Source of the DNA: DATKCJ01 sp035513275
Lineage (GTDB): Bacteria; Verrucomicrobiota; Verrucomicrobiia; Opitutales; Opitutaceae
Assembly (NCBI GenBank): GCA_035513275.1
Contig: DATKCJ010000115.1
Span: 1-11,405, forward strand
Direction: 5' to 3'
DNA length: 11,405 nucleotides
Shown: positions 5,695 through 11,323 of the stretch, in pieces
Numbering within the stretch: the stretch's first letter is position 1
Layout of the letters: each line of letters begins with the position of its first letter
Position numbers and translations under genes: made by a program
Notes under the pieces: generated by a model
Database searches by the model: none
Told to the model about the DNA's origin: nothing
The model's input: only the letters and a program-made list of their open reading frames with translations

Positions 5695-6078
5695 ATGCCC
5701 CCGAAGCCGCCGCCGTTTCAGGTCCTTATCCTCGACGATGAAAAATCCTGGCTCCGGCTTGTGACTTCCGGGCTGCGCGGCCGCGGCTGGACGTGCATCT
5801 CGGCGGGCAGCGGCAACGAAGCGGTCGAGGCGATCGGTCACAGCGCCGAAGAAGTCGGCGCGGCCGTGCTCGACATCAACCTCGCTGGTGTCGACGGCTG
5901 GGCAGTCGCCGAGCGCCTTCGCGAAGCCAACCCGACTGTTGCGATCGTCATGATGACGGGACTCGTGGATGCATCCGTCCGCCAGAAGACCGCGCGACTC
6001 TCACGGGCCATCGTTTTGGAAAAACCCTTCACCGTCGACGCGCTCCAAGGAGCGATGTTCGAGGCAGCGGCGTTCTGA
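5695..6078 (+). CDS. Stand-alone response regulator (receiver domain only), copy 2
   Basis: This 127-residue receiver-only protein has a Pro-rich N-terminal tail (PPKPPP), then the complete active site: Asp14/Asp15/Glu16, phospho-acceptor Asp60 (VLDIN), Thr88 (MMTG) and Lys110 (EKPF). It is a diverged paralogue of the protein at 5187-5573. Both carry Asn two residues after the phospho-acceptor, where Met is common; this position is known to affect dephosphorylation rate in receivers. The start ATG at 5695 has no Shine-Dalgarno sequence but is preceded by ACTCCA-CCCC. It lies 121 bp after the first regulator, with a bulged hairpin between, so it may have its own promoter. The DUF2237 gene follows after 55 bp on the same strand. 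Confidence 0.92.
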   Translation: MPPKPPPFQVLILDDEKSWLRLVTSGLRGRGWTCISAGSGNEAVEAIGHSAEEVGAAVLDINLAGVDGWAVAERLREANPTVAIVMMTGLVDASVRQKTARLSRAIVLEKPFTVDALQGAMFEAAAF

Positions 6079-6133
6079 TTGCGAAACGCGCGTGCGGGTT
6101 GCGGTCGGCCCTGAACCGGGGTTTCCTCAACGC

Positions 6134-6499
6134 ATGAGTTCTGGGCGAAACGTCCTCGGCGGTCCTTTGAAGGAGTGCTGCAGCAACCCGGTAACGGGTT
6201 TCTTCCGCGACGGCTTCTGCAACACCTGCGAGGAGGACATCGGCTCGCACACCGTCTGCGTCGAGGTCACCGACCGGTTCCTTGCCTACAGCAAGCTCGC
6301 GGGCAACGACCTCTCGACGCCGCATCCGGAGTATCAGTTTCCCGGGCTGCAGCCCGGCGATAGATGGTGCCTGTGCGCGGCGCGCTGGCTCGAGGCATTC
6401 GCGGCGGGCATGGCCCCGCCGGTGATCCTCGCATCGACCCACGAGCGAGCGCTCGAGATCGTGCCGCTTGCGGCGCTGCGCGAGCACGCGACTTCGTAG
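6134..6499 (+). CDS. DUF2237 family protein
   Basis: This 121-residue protein of unknown function matches the family pattern almost end to end: NVLG-PL near the start, N-P-x-TGFFRDG-CNT, EED-GSHTVC, T-D-FL--S---GNDLSTP-PE, FPGL-PGDRWCLCA-RW, APPV and THERALE-VPL. Several conserved cysteines (Cys24, Cys25, Cys37, Cys40, Cys50 region and the WCLC pair) suggest metal binding or redox chemistry, but no reaction is established. ATG at 6134 fits the family N-terminus; the frame is open further upstream only over the end of the preceding regulator. No signal peptide, so cytoplasmic. It converges on the small membrane peptide gene with only four bases between stops. Confidence 0.93.
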   Translation: MSSGRNVLGGPLKECCSNPVTGFFRDGFCNTCEEDIGSHTVCVEVTDRFLAYSKLAGNDLSTPHPEYQFPGLQPGDRWCLCAARWLEAFAAGMAPPVILASTHERALEIVPLAALREHATS

Positions 6500-6503
6500 C
6501 GCG

Positions 6504-6641
6504 TCACGCCGCCAACGACAGCACGCCGAGGGCGACCACAGCGCCGATCACCCAGACGGCGACAGCGAGGCGGACGAAAAGGCGGGCGACAAACGCGAGC
6601 AACGGGGTCGAGACGGGAGGTGGCTGAAGGAGGAAGTGCAT
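6504..6641 (-). CDS. Putative 45-residue single-pass membrane protein
   Basis: This small frame reads M-H-F-L-L-Q-P-P-P-V, then a long hydrophobic stretch (about residues 13-45: PLLAFVARLF, VRLAVAVWVI, GAVVALGVLS) with Arg20 and Arg24, ending in Ala-Ala. One transmembrane helix is likely, perhaps two short ones. It is one of few genes here with a plausible ribosome binding site: AGAGG, eight bases before the ATG. Its stop is four bases from the DUF2237 stop on the other strand, so the two transcripts overlap at their 3' ends. I recognise no family. The main doubt is that GC-rich antisense DNA can give hydrophobic frames by chance. Confidence 0.5.
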   Translation of the reverse strand: MHFLLQPPPVSTPLLAFVARLFVRLAVAVWVIGAVVALGVLSLAA

Positions 6642-6664
6642 GGCGCCATCCTCTCACACAGGCC

Positions 6665-6725
6665 CGGACAAAGGGTGTCCGACGCTGCGCGAAACTTTTT
6701 TCGCGACTAGGACTGACTTTGTCCG
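6665..6725 (+). promoter_or_regulatory. Leader upstream of ssb with competing hairpins
   Basis: CGGACA (6665-6670) can pair with TGTCCG (6676-6681). Extended to CGGACAAA (6665-6672) it can instead pair with TTTGTCCG (6718-6725). Between them CGCGAAA (6688-6694) pairs with TTTCGCG (6699-6705). The local hairpin and the long-range stem are mutually exclusive, which would suit a switch or a protein-binding site. No clear promoter boxes or SOS operator are seen between here and ssb at 6793. Confidence 0.35.
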
Positions 6726-6792
6726 AGGGGCATCTGTAGGCTCGCGGACGTTTTCTTTTCTCACACAACGCAATCACTGACCCGCTACTCCA

Positions 6793-7245
6793 ATGGCCAA
6801 CCTCAACAAAGTCCTCCTCATCGGAAACCTCACCCGCGACCCTGAACTCCGACAGACCCCCAAGGGCACCGCAGTCGCACAATTCGGAATCGCAGTGAAC
6901 CGCACATTCCGCGGCGAAGACGGGCAGAGCCGCGAAGAGGTCACGTTTGTCGACCTCGAGGCTTGGGGCAAACAGGCCGAGACGATCGCGAAGTTCCTCA
7001 CGAAAGGACGGCCGATCTTCATCGAGGGCCGGCTCAAGCTCGACCAGTGGGAGGACAAGAACGGTGGTGGCAAGCGCTCGAAGATGCGCGTCGTCGTCGA
7101 GAACTTCCAATTCCTCGGCAGCCGCCAGGGCGAAGATGCGGGCGGCGGCGGTGGCGGCGAGCCCGTCGCTCCGCCGCGACGTGCAGCCGCAGCGCCTGCT
7201 GCGCCGTCCGCCGATTCCGGCATCGACGAAGATGTTCCGTTCTGA
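6793..7245 (+). CDS. ssb: Single-stranded DNA-binding protein
   Basis: This 150-residue SSB coats single-stranded DNA in replication, recombination and repair. The OB-fold occupies about residues 1-110, with the typical opening NKVLLIGNLTRDPELR, then GTAVAQFGIAVNR, VDLEAWGKQAE and a GRPIFIEGRLKLDQW segment. A Gly-rich stretch (117-123) and a Pro/Ala-rich linker follow. The acidic tip DEDVPF (145-150) is the conserved hook for partner proteins such as Exo I, RecO and PriA. The length is normal. The ATG at 6793 is preceded by CTACTCCA with no Shine-Dalgarno sequence, much like the next gene. It stands alone here, without the rpsF/rpsR neighbours seen in many genomes. Confidence 0.98.
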   Translation: MANLNKVLLIGNLTRDPELRQTPKGTAVAQFGIAVNRTFRGEDGQSREEVTFVDLEAWGKQAETIAKFLTKGRPIFIEGRLKLDQWEDKNGGGKRSKMRVVVENFQFLGSRQGEDAGGGGGGEPVAPPRRAAAAPAAPSADSGIDEDVPF

Positions 7246-7300
7246 GCAGAGGACCCGCGGCGTTTGCGGAAGGATCAGTTCAACCCCAACTCACACTCCA

Positions 7301-7753
7301 ATGAATATGTTCAGCAGAATCACCCCGCTGTTGGTCCTCGCGCTTGCTGCTTTTCCGCTGTGCGCGCAGGACGTAGTTTCGCAAAAGGAGCGCGCAGCCG
7401 CGCAGGATCTCGGATTTCCTGGCCCGACCGAATCGAAGGGTCTCAGTGAATTGAAGCTGGTCGGCGCGATCCCACTCGGGACCGATTTTCCCGCACTTGC
7501 GGGCCGGCAGTTGCGCGCGCGCACCATCACGCTTGAGCCCGGTGGCGTGATCGCCGTGCACAAGCACGAGGGCCGTCCGGCGATCGCGTATCACCTCGAG
7601 GGCGAGGTCATCGAGCACCGGAGCGATTCCCCGGAGCCGATCGTCCGGCGCAAGGGCGATGTGACGCTCGAGACGCCCGGGCTCATCCACTGGATGGAGA
7701 ACCGAAGCGACAAGCCCGCGCGGATCGTGGCGATCGACATCGCGCTGGAATAG
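7301..7753 (+). CDS. Exported cupin-domain protein
   Basis: This 150-residue protein has a Sec signal (MNMFSR, hydrophobic 8-20, cleavage probably after LCA-QD) and a single cupin barrel from about residue 70. Cupin motif 1 is visible as GGVIAVHKHEG (81-91) with His87 and His89. The Glu normally four or five residues later is not in place (Ala94 region), although Glu90 directly follows His89. Motif 2 is PGLIHWMEN (126-134) with His130. It could still bind a metal through the three histidines, but enzyme activity is unproven and many such proteins simply bind small ligands. The start ATG at 7301 is preceded by CACACTCCA and no Shine-Dalgarno sequence. It follows ssb by 55 bp and may be co-transcribed. 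It converges on the VOC gene. Confidence 0.88.
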   Translation: MNMFSRITPLLVLALAAFPLCAQDVVSQKERAAAQDLGFPGPTESKGLSELKLVGAIPLGTDFPALAGRQLRARTITLEPGGVIAVHKHEGRPAIAYHLEGEVIEHRSDSPEPIVRRKGDVTLETPGLIHWMENRSDKPARIVAIDIALE

Positions 7754-7823
7754 CAGGCGCTCGGATTTGCATGAGCCGACTCGCGGGCGATTGTGAGTGG
7801 CCGCGGGCTTCCAGTTGCAGAAT

Positions 7824-7842
7824 CTCCGGCCGGAAGCCGGAG
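7824..7842. terminator. Hairpin between convergent cupin and VOC genes
   Basis: CTCCGGC pairs with GCCGGAG (7 bp, loop CGGAA) in the 94-bp gap between the two stops. It lies five bases beyond the VOC stop and 70 beyond the cupin stop, so it probably serves both strands. There is no long T-run. Confidence 0.55.
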
Positions 7843-7847
7843 CCGTT

Positions 7848-8240
7848 TCAAGGCTTCAACTGCAGCAAATCCCAGCGGTTGCCGCATAGATCCTCAAACA
7901 CGGCGACAGTGCCGTAGGTTTCGTGGCGCGGCTCCTCGAGGAACTGCACGCCGCGCGACTTGAAGGTGCGATGGTCGCGCTCGAAATCGTCGGTGTGTAG
8001 AAAGAGGAAGACACGTCCGCCCGACTGATTGCCGACGGTGGCGGCCTCGCGCGCGTTCTTCGCCTTCGCAAGCAAGACACAGCATTCGGCTGCGCCCGGC
8101 GGCGCGACGACCACCCAACGCTTGCCGTCGCCAAGGTCCGAATCTTCGACGAGCACGAATCCGAGCGTGCTTCTAAACCACGCGATCGCCTCGTCGTAAT
8201 CGCGCACGAGCAACGATACGTTGCCGACGAACTGCTTCAT
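7848..8240 (-). CDS. VOC (glyoxalase/bleomycin-resistance fold) family protein
   Basis: This 130-residue cytoplasmic protein has the two beta-alpha-beta-beta-beta modules of the vicinal oxygen chelate fold. It begins MKQFVGNVSLLVRDYDEAI, continues with WFRSTLGF, and the second half has VFLFLHTDDFERDH, FEDLCGNRWDLLQL and a HETYGTVAVF strand. Possible metal ligands are His117-region and the final-strand residues, but the VOC ligand set is not certain enough to name an activity; lactoylglutathione lyase-like, dioxygenase-like or resistance functions are all possible. ATG at 8240 was chosen because the fold starts there; the frame extends to 8345 into the upstream gene without similarity. It follows the DUF6941-like gene by 19 bp on the same strand, suggesting co-transcription. 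Confidence 0.88.
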   Translation of the reverse strand: MKQFVGNVSLLVRDYDEAIAWFRSTLGFVLVEDSDLGDGKRWVVVAPPGAAECCVLLAKAKNAREAATVGNQSGGRVFLFLHTDDFERDHRTFKSRGVQFLEEPRHETYGTVAVFEDLCGNRWDLLQLKP

Positions 8241-8259
8241 TGCGGAGAGCGTCACCGCG

Positions 8260-8658
8260 CTACTTCGCGACGACCTGCCGCACGTAGAGCGGGATGCTTC
8301 CCTCGTGGCGGCCGTCGACGGCGAGATCGATCGAATACTCGCCAAACTTCTCGAACTTCACGCCGCCGATGTTCGCGACAATCTGGAACGTGCCCGAGTG
8401 ATGATCCTGCGGGCACTTCGCCTCGTGCGTGATCTCAATCGGCGGGATCGCGGTGTGACCGTCCTCGTCCGCGATCGAGAGGCGGACCTTCTTCGGGCCC
8501 TCCTCGATTTTTTCGAAACGCACCTTGAGTGCGATGGCCCACGTCGGATGAACGACTGGCGCCTGTCGCGCGTTGATCGTGTCGAACACGCCCACGACGG
8601 TGAGTTTGCCGCCGTAGTCGGCGGCGAAATCGCTGACGGTGAAAAGCTCGATCTTCAT
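8260..8658 (-). CDS. DUF6941-like conserved hypothetical protein
   Basis: This 132-residue soluble protein has no signal peptide or membrane segment. The opening, MKIELFTVSDFAADYGGKL followed by TVVGVFDTINARQAPVVHP, recalls the DUF6941 pattern (short start, GKL-x-V-G-x-FD, then a P-x-VHP strand). The family match is from memory and not certain. The rest is strand-rich (WAIALKVRFEKIEEG, KVRLSIADEDG, IVANIGGVKFEKFGEYSIDLAVDG), like an immunoglobulin-type beta sandwich. No catalytic motif is visible and no function is known to me. The start ATG at 8658 has no Shine-Dalgarno sequence. It is the first gene of a probable two-gene unit with the VOC protein 19 bp downstream. Confidence 0.85.
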   Translation of the reverse strand: MKIELFTVSDFAADYGGKLTVVGVFDTINARQAPVVHPTWAIALKVRFEKIEEGPKKVRLSIADEDGHTAIPPIEITHEAKCPQDHHSGTFQIVANIGGVKFEKFGEYSIDLAVDGRHEGSIPLYVRQVVAK

Positions 8659-8757
8659 TTGAAACAGGGTTCTGGAAAGTTGGGAGACCGGGTGGTCGTT
8701 GGACGTTAGTACCGGGCCGCCAGCATGAGTCGAAACGTATCGGTCGCAGCACGTTGC

Positions 8758-8830
8758 GGCAATCCCTAACCCGCTGCGGCATCAAGCCCGCGCGGCGGGA
8801 TTGCCCCGGGAGTAGCCGTGGGCAATCCCG
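8758..8830. repeat. Intergenic palindrome with three copies of GGCAATCCC
   Basis: CGGGATTGCCC (8796-8806) and GGGCAATCCCG (8820-8830) form a perfect 11-bp inverted repeat with a 13-base spacer. A third copy of the half-site, GGCAATCCC, is at 8758-8766. The palindrome lies about 30 bp after the stop of the small membrane-protein gene and upstream of the DUF6941-like gene. It could end one transcript, bind a regulator of the other, or be a dispersed repeat. Confidence 0.55.
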
Positions 8831-8859
8831 TCAGGGTCGCGCGGGAAATTGCGTCGGTC

Positions 8860-9081
8860 TCAACCCTTCGGTTCACCGAAGCCGAAACGGGCCAGGACCA
8901 GCACCGTCGCAACAACGGCCAGCAACAGCGTCGGCATGATCACCCAAACGGGTGCGATTGGAATCTGCCAGCGCGCGATAGCCCAAGGGACCATGAGGCA
9001 CTTTGCGATGACCACGATCCAGGCGAACGTCAGCCAGAACCAGAAGCGCGGCGTGATGCCGGAGTGTTCAACTGTGTTCAT
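8860..9081 (-). CDS. Small two-helix membrane protein, unknown function
   Basis: This 73-residue protein has two clear transmembrane segments: about 13-34 (FWFWLTFAWIVVIAKCLMVP) and about 43-66 (PVWVIMPTLLLAVVATVLVL), joined by a short WAIARWQIPIA linker. The C-terminus is RFGFGEPKG. No conserved family is recognised. ATG at 9081 was chosen because the frame upstream (to 9198) crosses palindromic repeats. The start codon lies in the six-base loop of a perfect 7-bp hairpin (9071-9090), with no Shine-Dalgarno sequence. It is flanked by repeat-rich gaps on both sides and is probably transcribed alone. It could be a toxin-like or accessory membrane peptide, but nothing shown supports a specific role. 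Confidence 0.72.
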   Translation of the reverse strand: MNTVEHSGITPRFWFWLTFAWIVVIAKCLMVPWAIARWQIPIAPVWVIMPTLLLAVVATVLVLARFGFGEPKG

Positions 9082-9090
9082 CGACACAGT
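9071..9090 (-). promoter_or_regulatory. Start-codon hairpin of the two-helix membrane protein gene
   Basis: ACTGTGT and ACACAGT form a perfect 7-bp stem. On the - strand the six-base loop reads CGATGA and contains the AUG start. The displayed start and absence of a Shine-Dalgarno sequence suggest structure-dependent initiation or a binding site for a regulator. Confidence 0.5.
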
Positions 9091-9130
9091 GTAGTCCCGC
9101 TGCTCGCGGCGGGCTATGCACCGGTTGGCC

Positions 9131-9181
9131 AAATCCGGCCCGGATTTTGCGCAGGAAAGTAGGGCAGGTCTCTGACCTGCC
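9131..9181. repeat. Two adjacent palindromes in the 9.1-9.5 kb repeat cluster
   Basis: AAATCCG (9131-9137) pairs with CGGATTT (9141-9147) around GCC. GGCAGGTC (9163-9170) pairs with GACCTGCC (9174-9181) around TCT. The second resembles dispersed AGGGCAGGTC-type repeats that I recall from related genomes. No coding content is visible in the surrounding 9082-9261. Confidence 0.55.
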
Positions 9182-9261
9182 TCGGTCCTGCGGGTCACAA
9201 TGCCAGTCTCCCCCGTGCTGCAAAAGGAGCGGCATCACGCCGCGACTCCCGGTAGGTCGCC

Positions 9262-9378
9262 TCCGAGGTAGCGCGCCTCTCGCCGAGAGGCGCGAACGGG
9301 TTGCCCCGCACAATGGGCAACCGCGCCCCTCGGCCCATTCGACAAGCTCAGGGCAGGCGATGGGCGCGCTACCTCGGA
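9262..9378. repeat. REP/MITE-like palindromic element, copy 2 (117 bp, 16-bp terminal inverted repeats)
   Basis: The ends are perfect 16-bp inverted repeats (TCCGAGGTAGCGCGCC at 9262-9277 and its complement at 9363-9378). Inside are a 10-bp hairpin (9272-9281 with 9285-9294, loop GCC) and an 8-bp hairpin (GGTTGCCC 9299-9306 with GGGCAACC 9315-9322). The segment 9329-9373 matches copy 1 at 43 of 45 bases. In the first hairpin, G9275-C9291 replaces T4469-A4485 of copy 1, a compensatory change. No transposase is encoded and no convincing target duplication flanks this copy. Confidence 0.8.
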
Positions 9379-9400
9379 AGTGGATGCGCCACGCAGAACG

Positions 9401-9431
9401 AAGAAGGGGCGGCCGAAGCCGCCCCGTTTTT
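9401..9431. terminator. Strong, apparently bidirectional intrinsic terminator
   Basis: GGGGCGGC (9406-9413) pairs with GCCGCCCC (9418-9425). Read on the - strand the loop is UUCG closed by C-G, a very stable tetraloop, followed by TTCTTCGTT. That suits the DUF4139 gene ending 95 bp upstream. On the + strand the stem is followed by GTTTTT. Confidence 0.75.
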
Positions 9432-9441
9432 GTGGTCCCGC

Positions 9442-9502
9442 GCCCGGTGAGGGCACCGGGCCTACAAGTTCGCCTTCAGCGTTGGTCGGGTCCCTCGACC
9501 AA
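9442..9502. repeat. Two further palindromes next to the DUF4139 gene end
   Basis: GCCCGGTG (9442-9449) pairs with CACCGGGC (9454-9461). TTGGTCG (9482-9488) pairs with CGACCAA (9496-9502). On the - strand both lie between the DUF4139 stop (9526) and its terminator, so they would be in the 3' untranslated region. They look like dispersed repeat units; function unknown. Confidence 0.55.
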
Positions 9503-9525
9503 GTGGTGGCTCCAAGATTGCAGCT

Positions 9526-11193
9526 TCACTCCAACCCGCTCACCTGCATTTCAACCGGATGTGTCACGCTGACCTTCAGCGCGATCTCGCGCTTCTCGCC
9601 GGGCTTGAGTTCGAACGTCCACGAGAGCAGGCCGCCCGGCTCTTGCGTCATGTCCTTCGTCGCAGGCGAGAGGAGTTTCGCGACAATCTTCTCGTTGCGC
9701 GAGACAGGCAGTTGGTCGCGCACGGTGATCTTCTCCGTGGTCTTTCGGTTGTTCTGCACGGTGATCAACACGTCGTAGGTGATTCGCGTCTCCTTGCTGA
9801 TCATACCGATCTCCTCAGTGAAGCGATTCAGGCGCTTGCGCTCGATGCGAATGCCGTCGTCGGCACCGAGGGCGAGGTCGAATTTTTCGCCGGTCATCAC
9901 GGTGCCGATGCCGCCGTTGGCGACGAATGTCTCGTCGAGGAACACCGCCATCGGCCCTGCGAGAATCGGGAAGTCGGAATCGTTCTTCACCTTCGCGCTG
10001 AGGAACGCGGCCTCGACGAGCTTCGGCGTGGCGGCGTAGGAGAGATCGGCCTGGAACGGCAGCGTCGTGATGCCGACCTTGTGCGGCGCGTTGTCCGCGG
10101 GGATGTTCGCCTTCACGGGAATTCGGAACGTCGCAGACGTGGCGCCCTGAGCGACGGTTGCGGAGACGTTTTCAGAATCGTATTCACGCTTGTCCTTGCC
10201 TTCGCCCACGGCGGCTGGCGCCTGTGCGACCATATCCGAGACGGCGTAGGCCGCTTTTGCGGACTGCTCGCGGCGGCGGAGTTCCTGCGCGACCATCGCG
10301 GGCTGGAAGAGGTCAAGATACCACGTGTTCAGGATCGGCGCTGCACCACCGAGCGAGGGACGCGCGGTCGAGAGCGTGAGATCGATGTTGTTCCAATCCT
10401 CGCCGGTGCGCTGGCGGACGACGCCGAAGTAGCCCAGCGCGACGGTGCGGGCGGACGTCGAAAAGCGCGCGTCGTAGGTCGGCATCCAGCGCGCGTCGGG
10501 AAGCGTGTAGCTGAGCGAGACGGCGAGCCGGCCCGCGCCTTCGACGGCCACGCGCACGGTCACGTCCTTCACGTTCTTGCCGCCAGCGCCGCGCACCTGC
10601 GCGAGCTCGGCGTGCACGCGATTCATTTTCTCCTGCGTTTGCTCGCGCGAGAAATCCACTTCCTGCCGCTCAGTTGCGATGCGTGCGAATCCTCCGTTTG
10701 CGAACAGCATGAGTCGCTCCCACTCCTCGACGGATACGCGCGGCTGGTTCGACTCTTCGCCGGGAGGCCGGGTCGCGGTGTTCGAGATGTTCTGCAGCAG
10801 CGCGAGCTGTCGGTCGAGCAGGCCCGTGCGGTCATCGAGCAGGCGCATGTCACGGCCGAAAGTTTTCAACTGGTCCTCGAGGTCGCGCACGCGATCGTTC
10901 GGTGTGAAGTCGAGCCAGCGCGTGCGCGCGCCGACATCCAGGATCGTCGCACGCGCGGTGCCGCGGCCCGAGACGATGAGCGACTGGTCGAGCAACGACG
11001 CAGGCAGATCCGAGAGGACGAGTTCATGCTCACCCGGCGCGAGCTCGATCACGCCCGTGCGGGTGACAACCGCGCGATCAAGGTAGACGGTCGCTGCGGT
11101 GATCGTGGACTGAAGCGGCGCCGCCGAAGCGGTCCCCGCGAGGATGTAGCCGGCAAGGAGCGCGGCGTTTCGGATTCTGGCGAGTGTGTTCAT
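9526..11193 (-). CDS. Exported DUF4139-domain protein (mucoidy inhibitor MuiA family)
   Basis: This 555-residue protein begins with a Sec signal (MNTLARIRN, hydrophobic core to about 24, cleavage near TASA-AP). The N-terminal DUF4140-like part starts ITAATVYLDRAVVTRTG and includes LAPGEHELVLSDLP. A helical, probably coiled-coil section follows (about 100-200: RVRDLEDQLKTF, LLDRQLALL, REQTQEKMNRVHAEL). The C-terminal DUF4139 part has the typical SLSYTLPDARWMPTYDAR, TGEDWNNIDLTLSTARP, TFRIPVKANIPADN and FLDETFVANG segments and ends in the beta-rich domain. The family is periplasmic or envelope-associated with no established biochemical role. Start is ATG 11193; ATG 11211, six codons upstream and in frame, and 11223 are alternatives. 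The first two lie in opposite arms of an 8-bp hairpin. A terminator lies 95 bp downstream. Confidence 0.92.
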   Translation of the reverse strand: MNTLARIRNAALLAGYILAGTASAAPLQSTITAATVYLDRAVVTRTGVIELAPGEHELVLSDLPASLLDQSLIVSGRGTARATILDVGARTRWLDFTPNDRVRDLEDQLKTFGRDMRLLDDRTGLLDRQLALLQNISNTATRPPGEESNQPRVSVEEWERLMLFANGGFARIATERQEVDFSREQTQEKMNRVHAELAQVRGAGGKNVKDVTVRVAVEGAGRLAVSLSYTLPDARWMPTYDARFSTSARTVALGYFGVVRQRTGEDWNNIDLTLSTARPSLGGAAPILNTWYLDLFQPAMVAQELRRREQSAKAAYAVSDMVAQAPAAVGEGKDKREYDSENVSATVAQGATSATFRIPVKANIPADNAPHKVGITTLPFQADLSYAATPKLVEAAFLSAKVKNDSDFPILAGPMAVFLDETFVANGGIGTVMTGEKFDLALGADDGIRIERKRLNRFTEEIGMISKETRITYDVLITVQNNRKTTEKITVRDQLPVSRNEKIVAKLLSPATKDMTQEPGGLLSWTFELKPGEKREIALKVSVTHPVEMQVSGLE

Positions 11194-11212
11194 GCGAATG
11201 TTGGTTCGCATG
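11191..11212 (-). promoter_or_regulatory. Start-codon hairpin of the DUF4139 gene
   Basis: CATGCGAA (11191-11198) pairs perfectly with TTCGCATG (11205-11212) around a six-base loop. On the - strand each arm contains one of two in-frame ATG codons (11211 and 11193), so folding would sequester both starts. No Shine-Dalgarno sequence is present. Confidence 0.5.
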
Positions 11213-11298
11213 GTATGACGCACGACCCGGACGTTTCTTAGGCCACCGCAACAGCACCTCCGTTATCGCGCCGAATTCTGCGCCGGGTATCCCAAACC

Positions 11299-11323
11299 AC
11301 ATGTCACCTATTAAGTGACATGT
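11299..11323. promoter_or_regulatory. Operator-like 25-bp dyad at the right edge
   Basis: ACATGTCAC (11299-11307) and GTGACATGT (11315-11323) are perfect inverted repeats. The seven-base centre CTATTAA is itself nearly symmetric, so 11 of 12 pairs match. It is about 105 bp upstream of the DUF4139 start. Its right arm contains an ATG that may start a gene running off the window. The layout resembles a homodimeric repressor operator; the regulator family is unknown. Confidence 0.5.

Noticed and set aside
9262..9378. Insertion sequence with its own transposase
   Set aside because: The element is only 117 bp and has no coding frame; it can only be non-autonomous.
9559..11241. 560-codon open frame on the + strand
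   Set aside because: Antisense to the DUF4139 gene; the composition is Arg/Glu/His-rich shadow with no recognisable domain.
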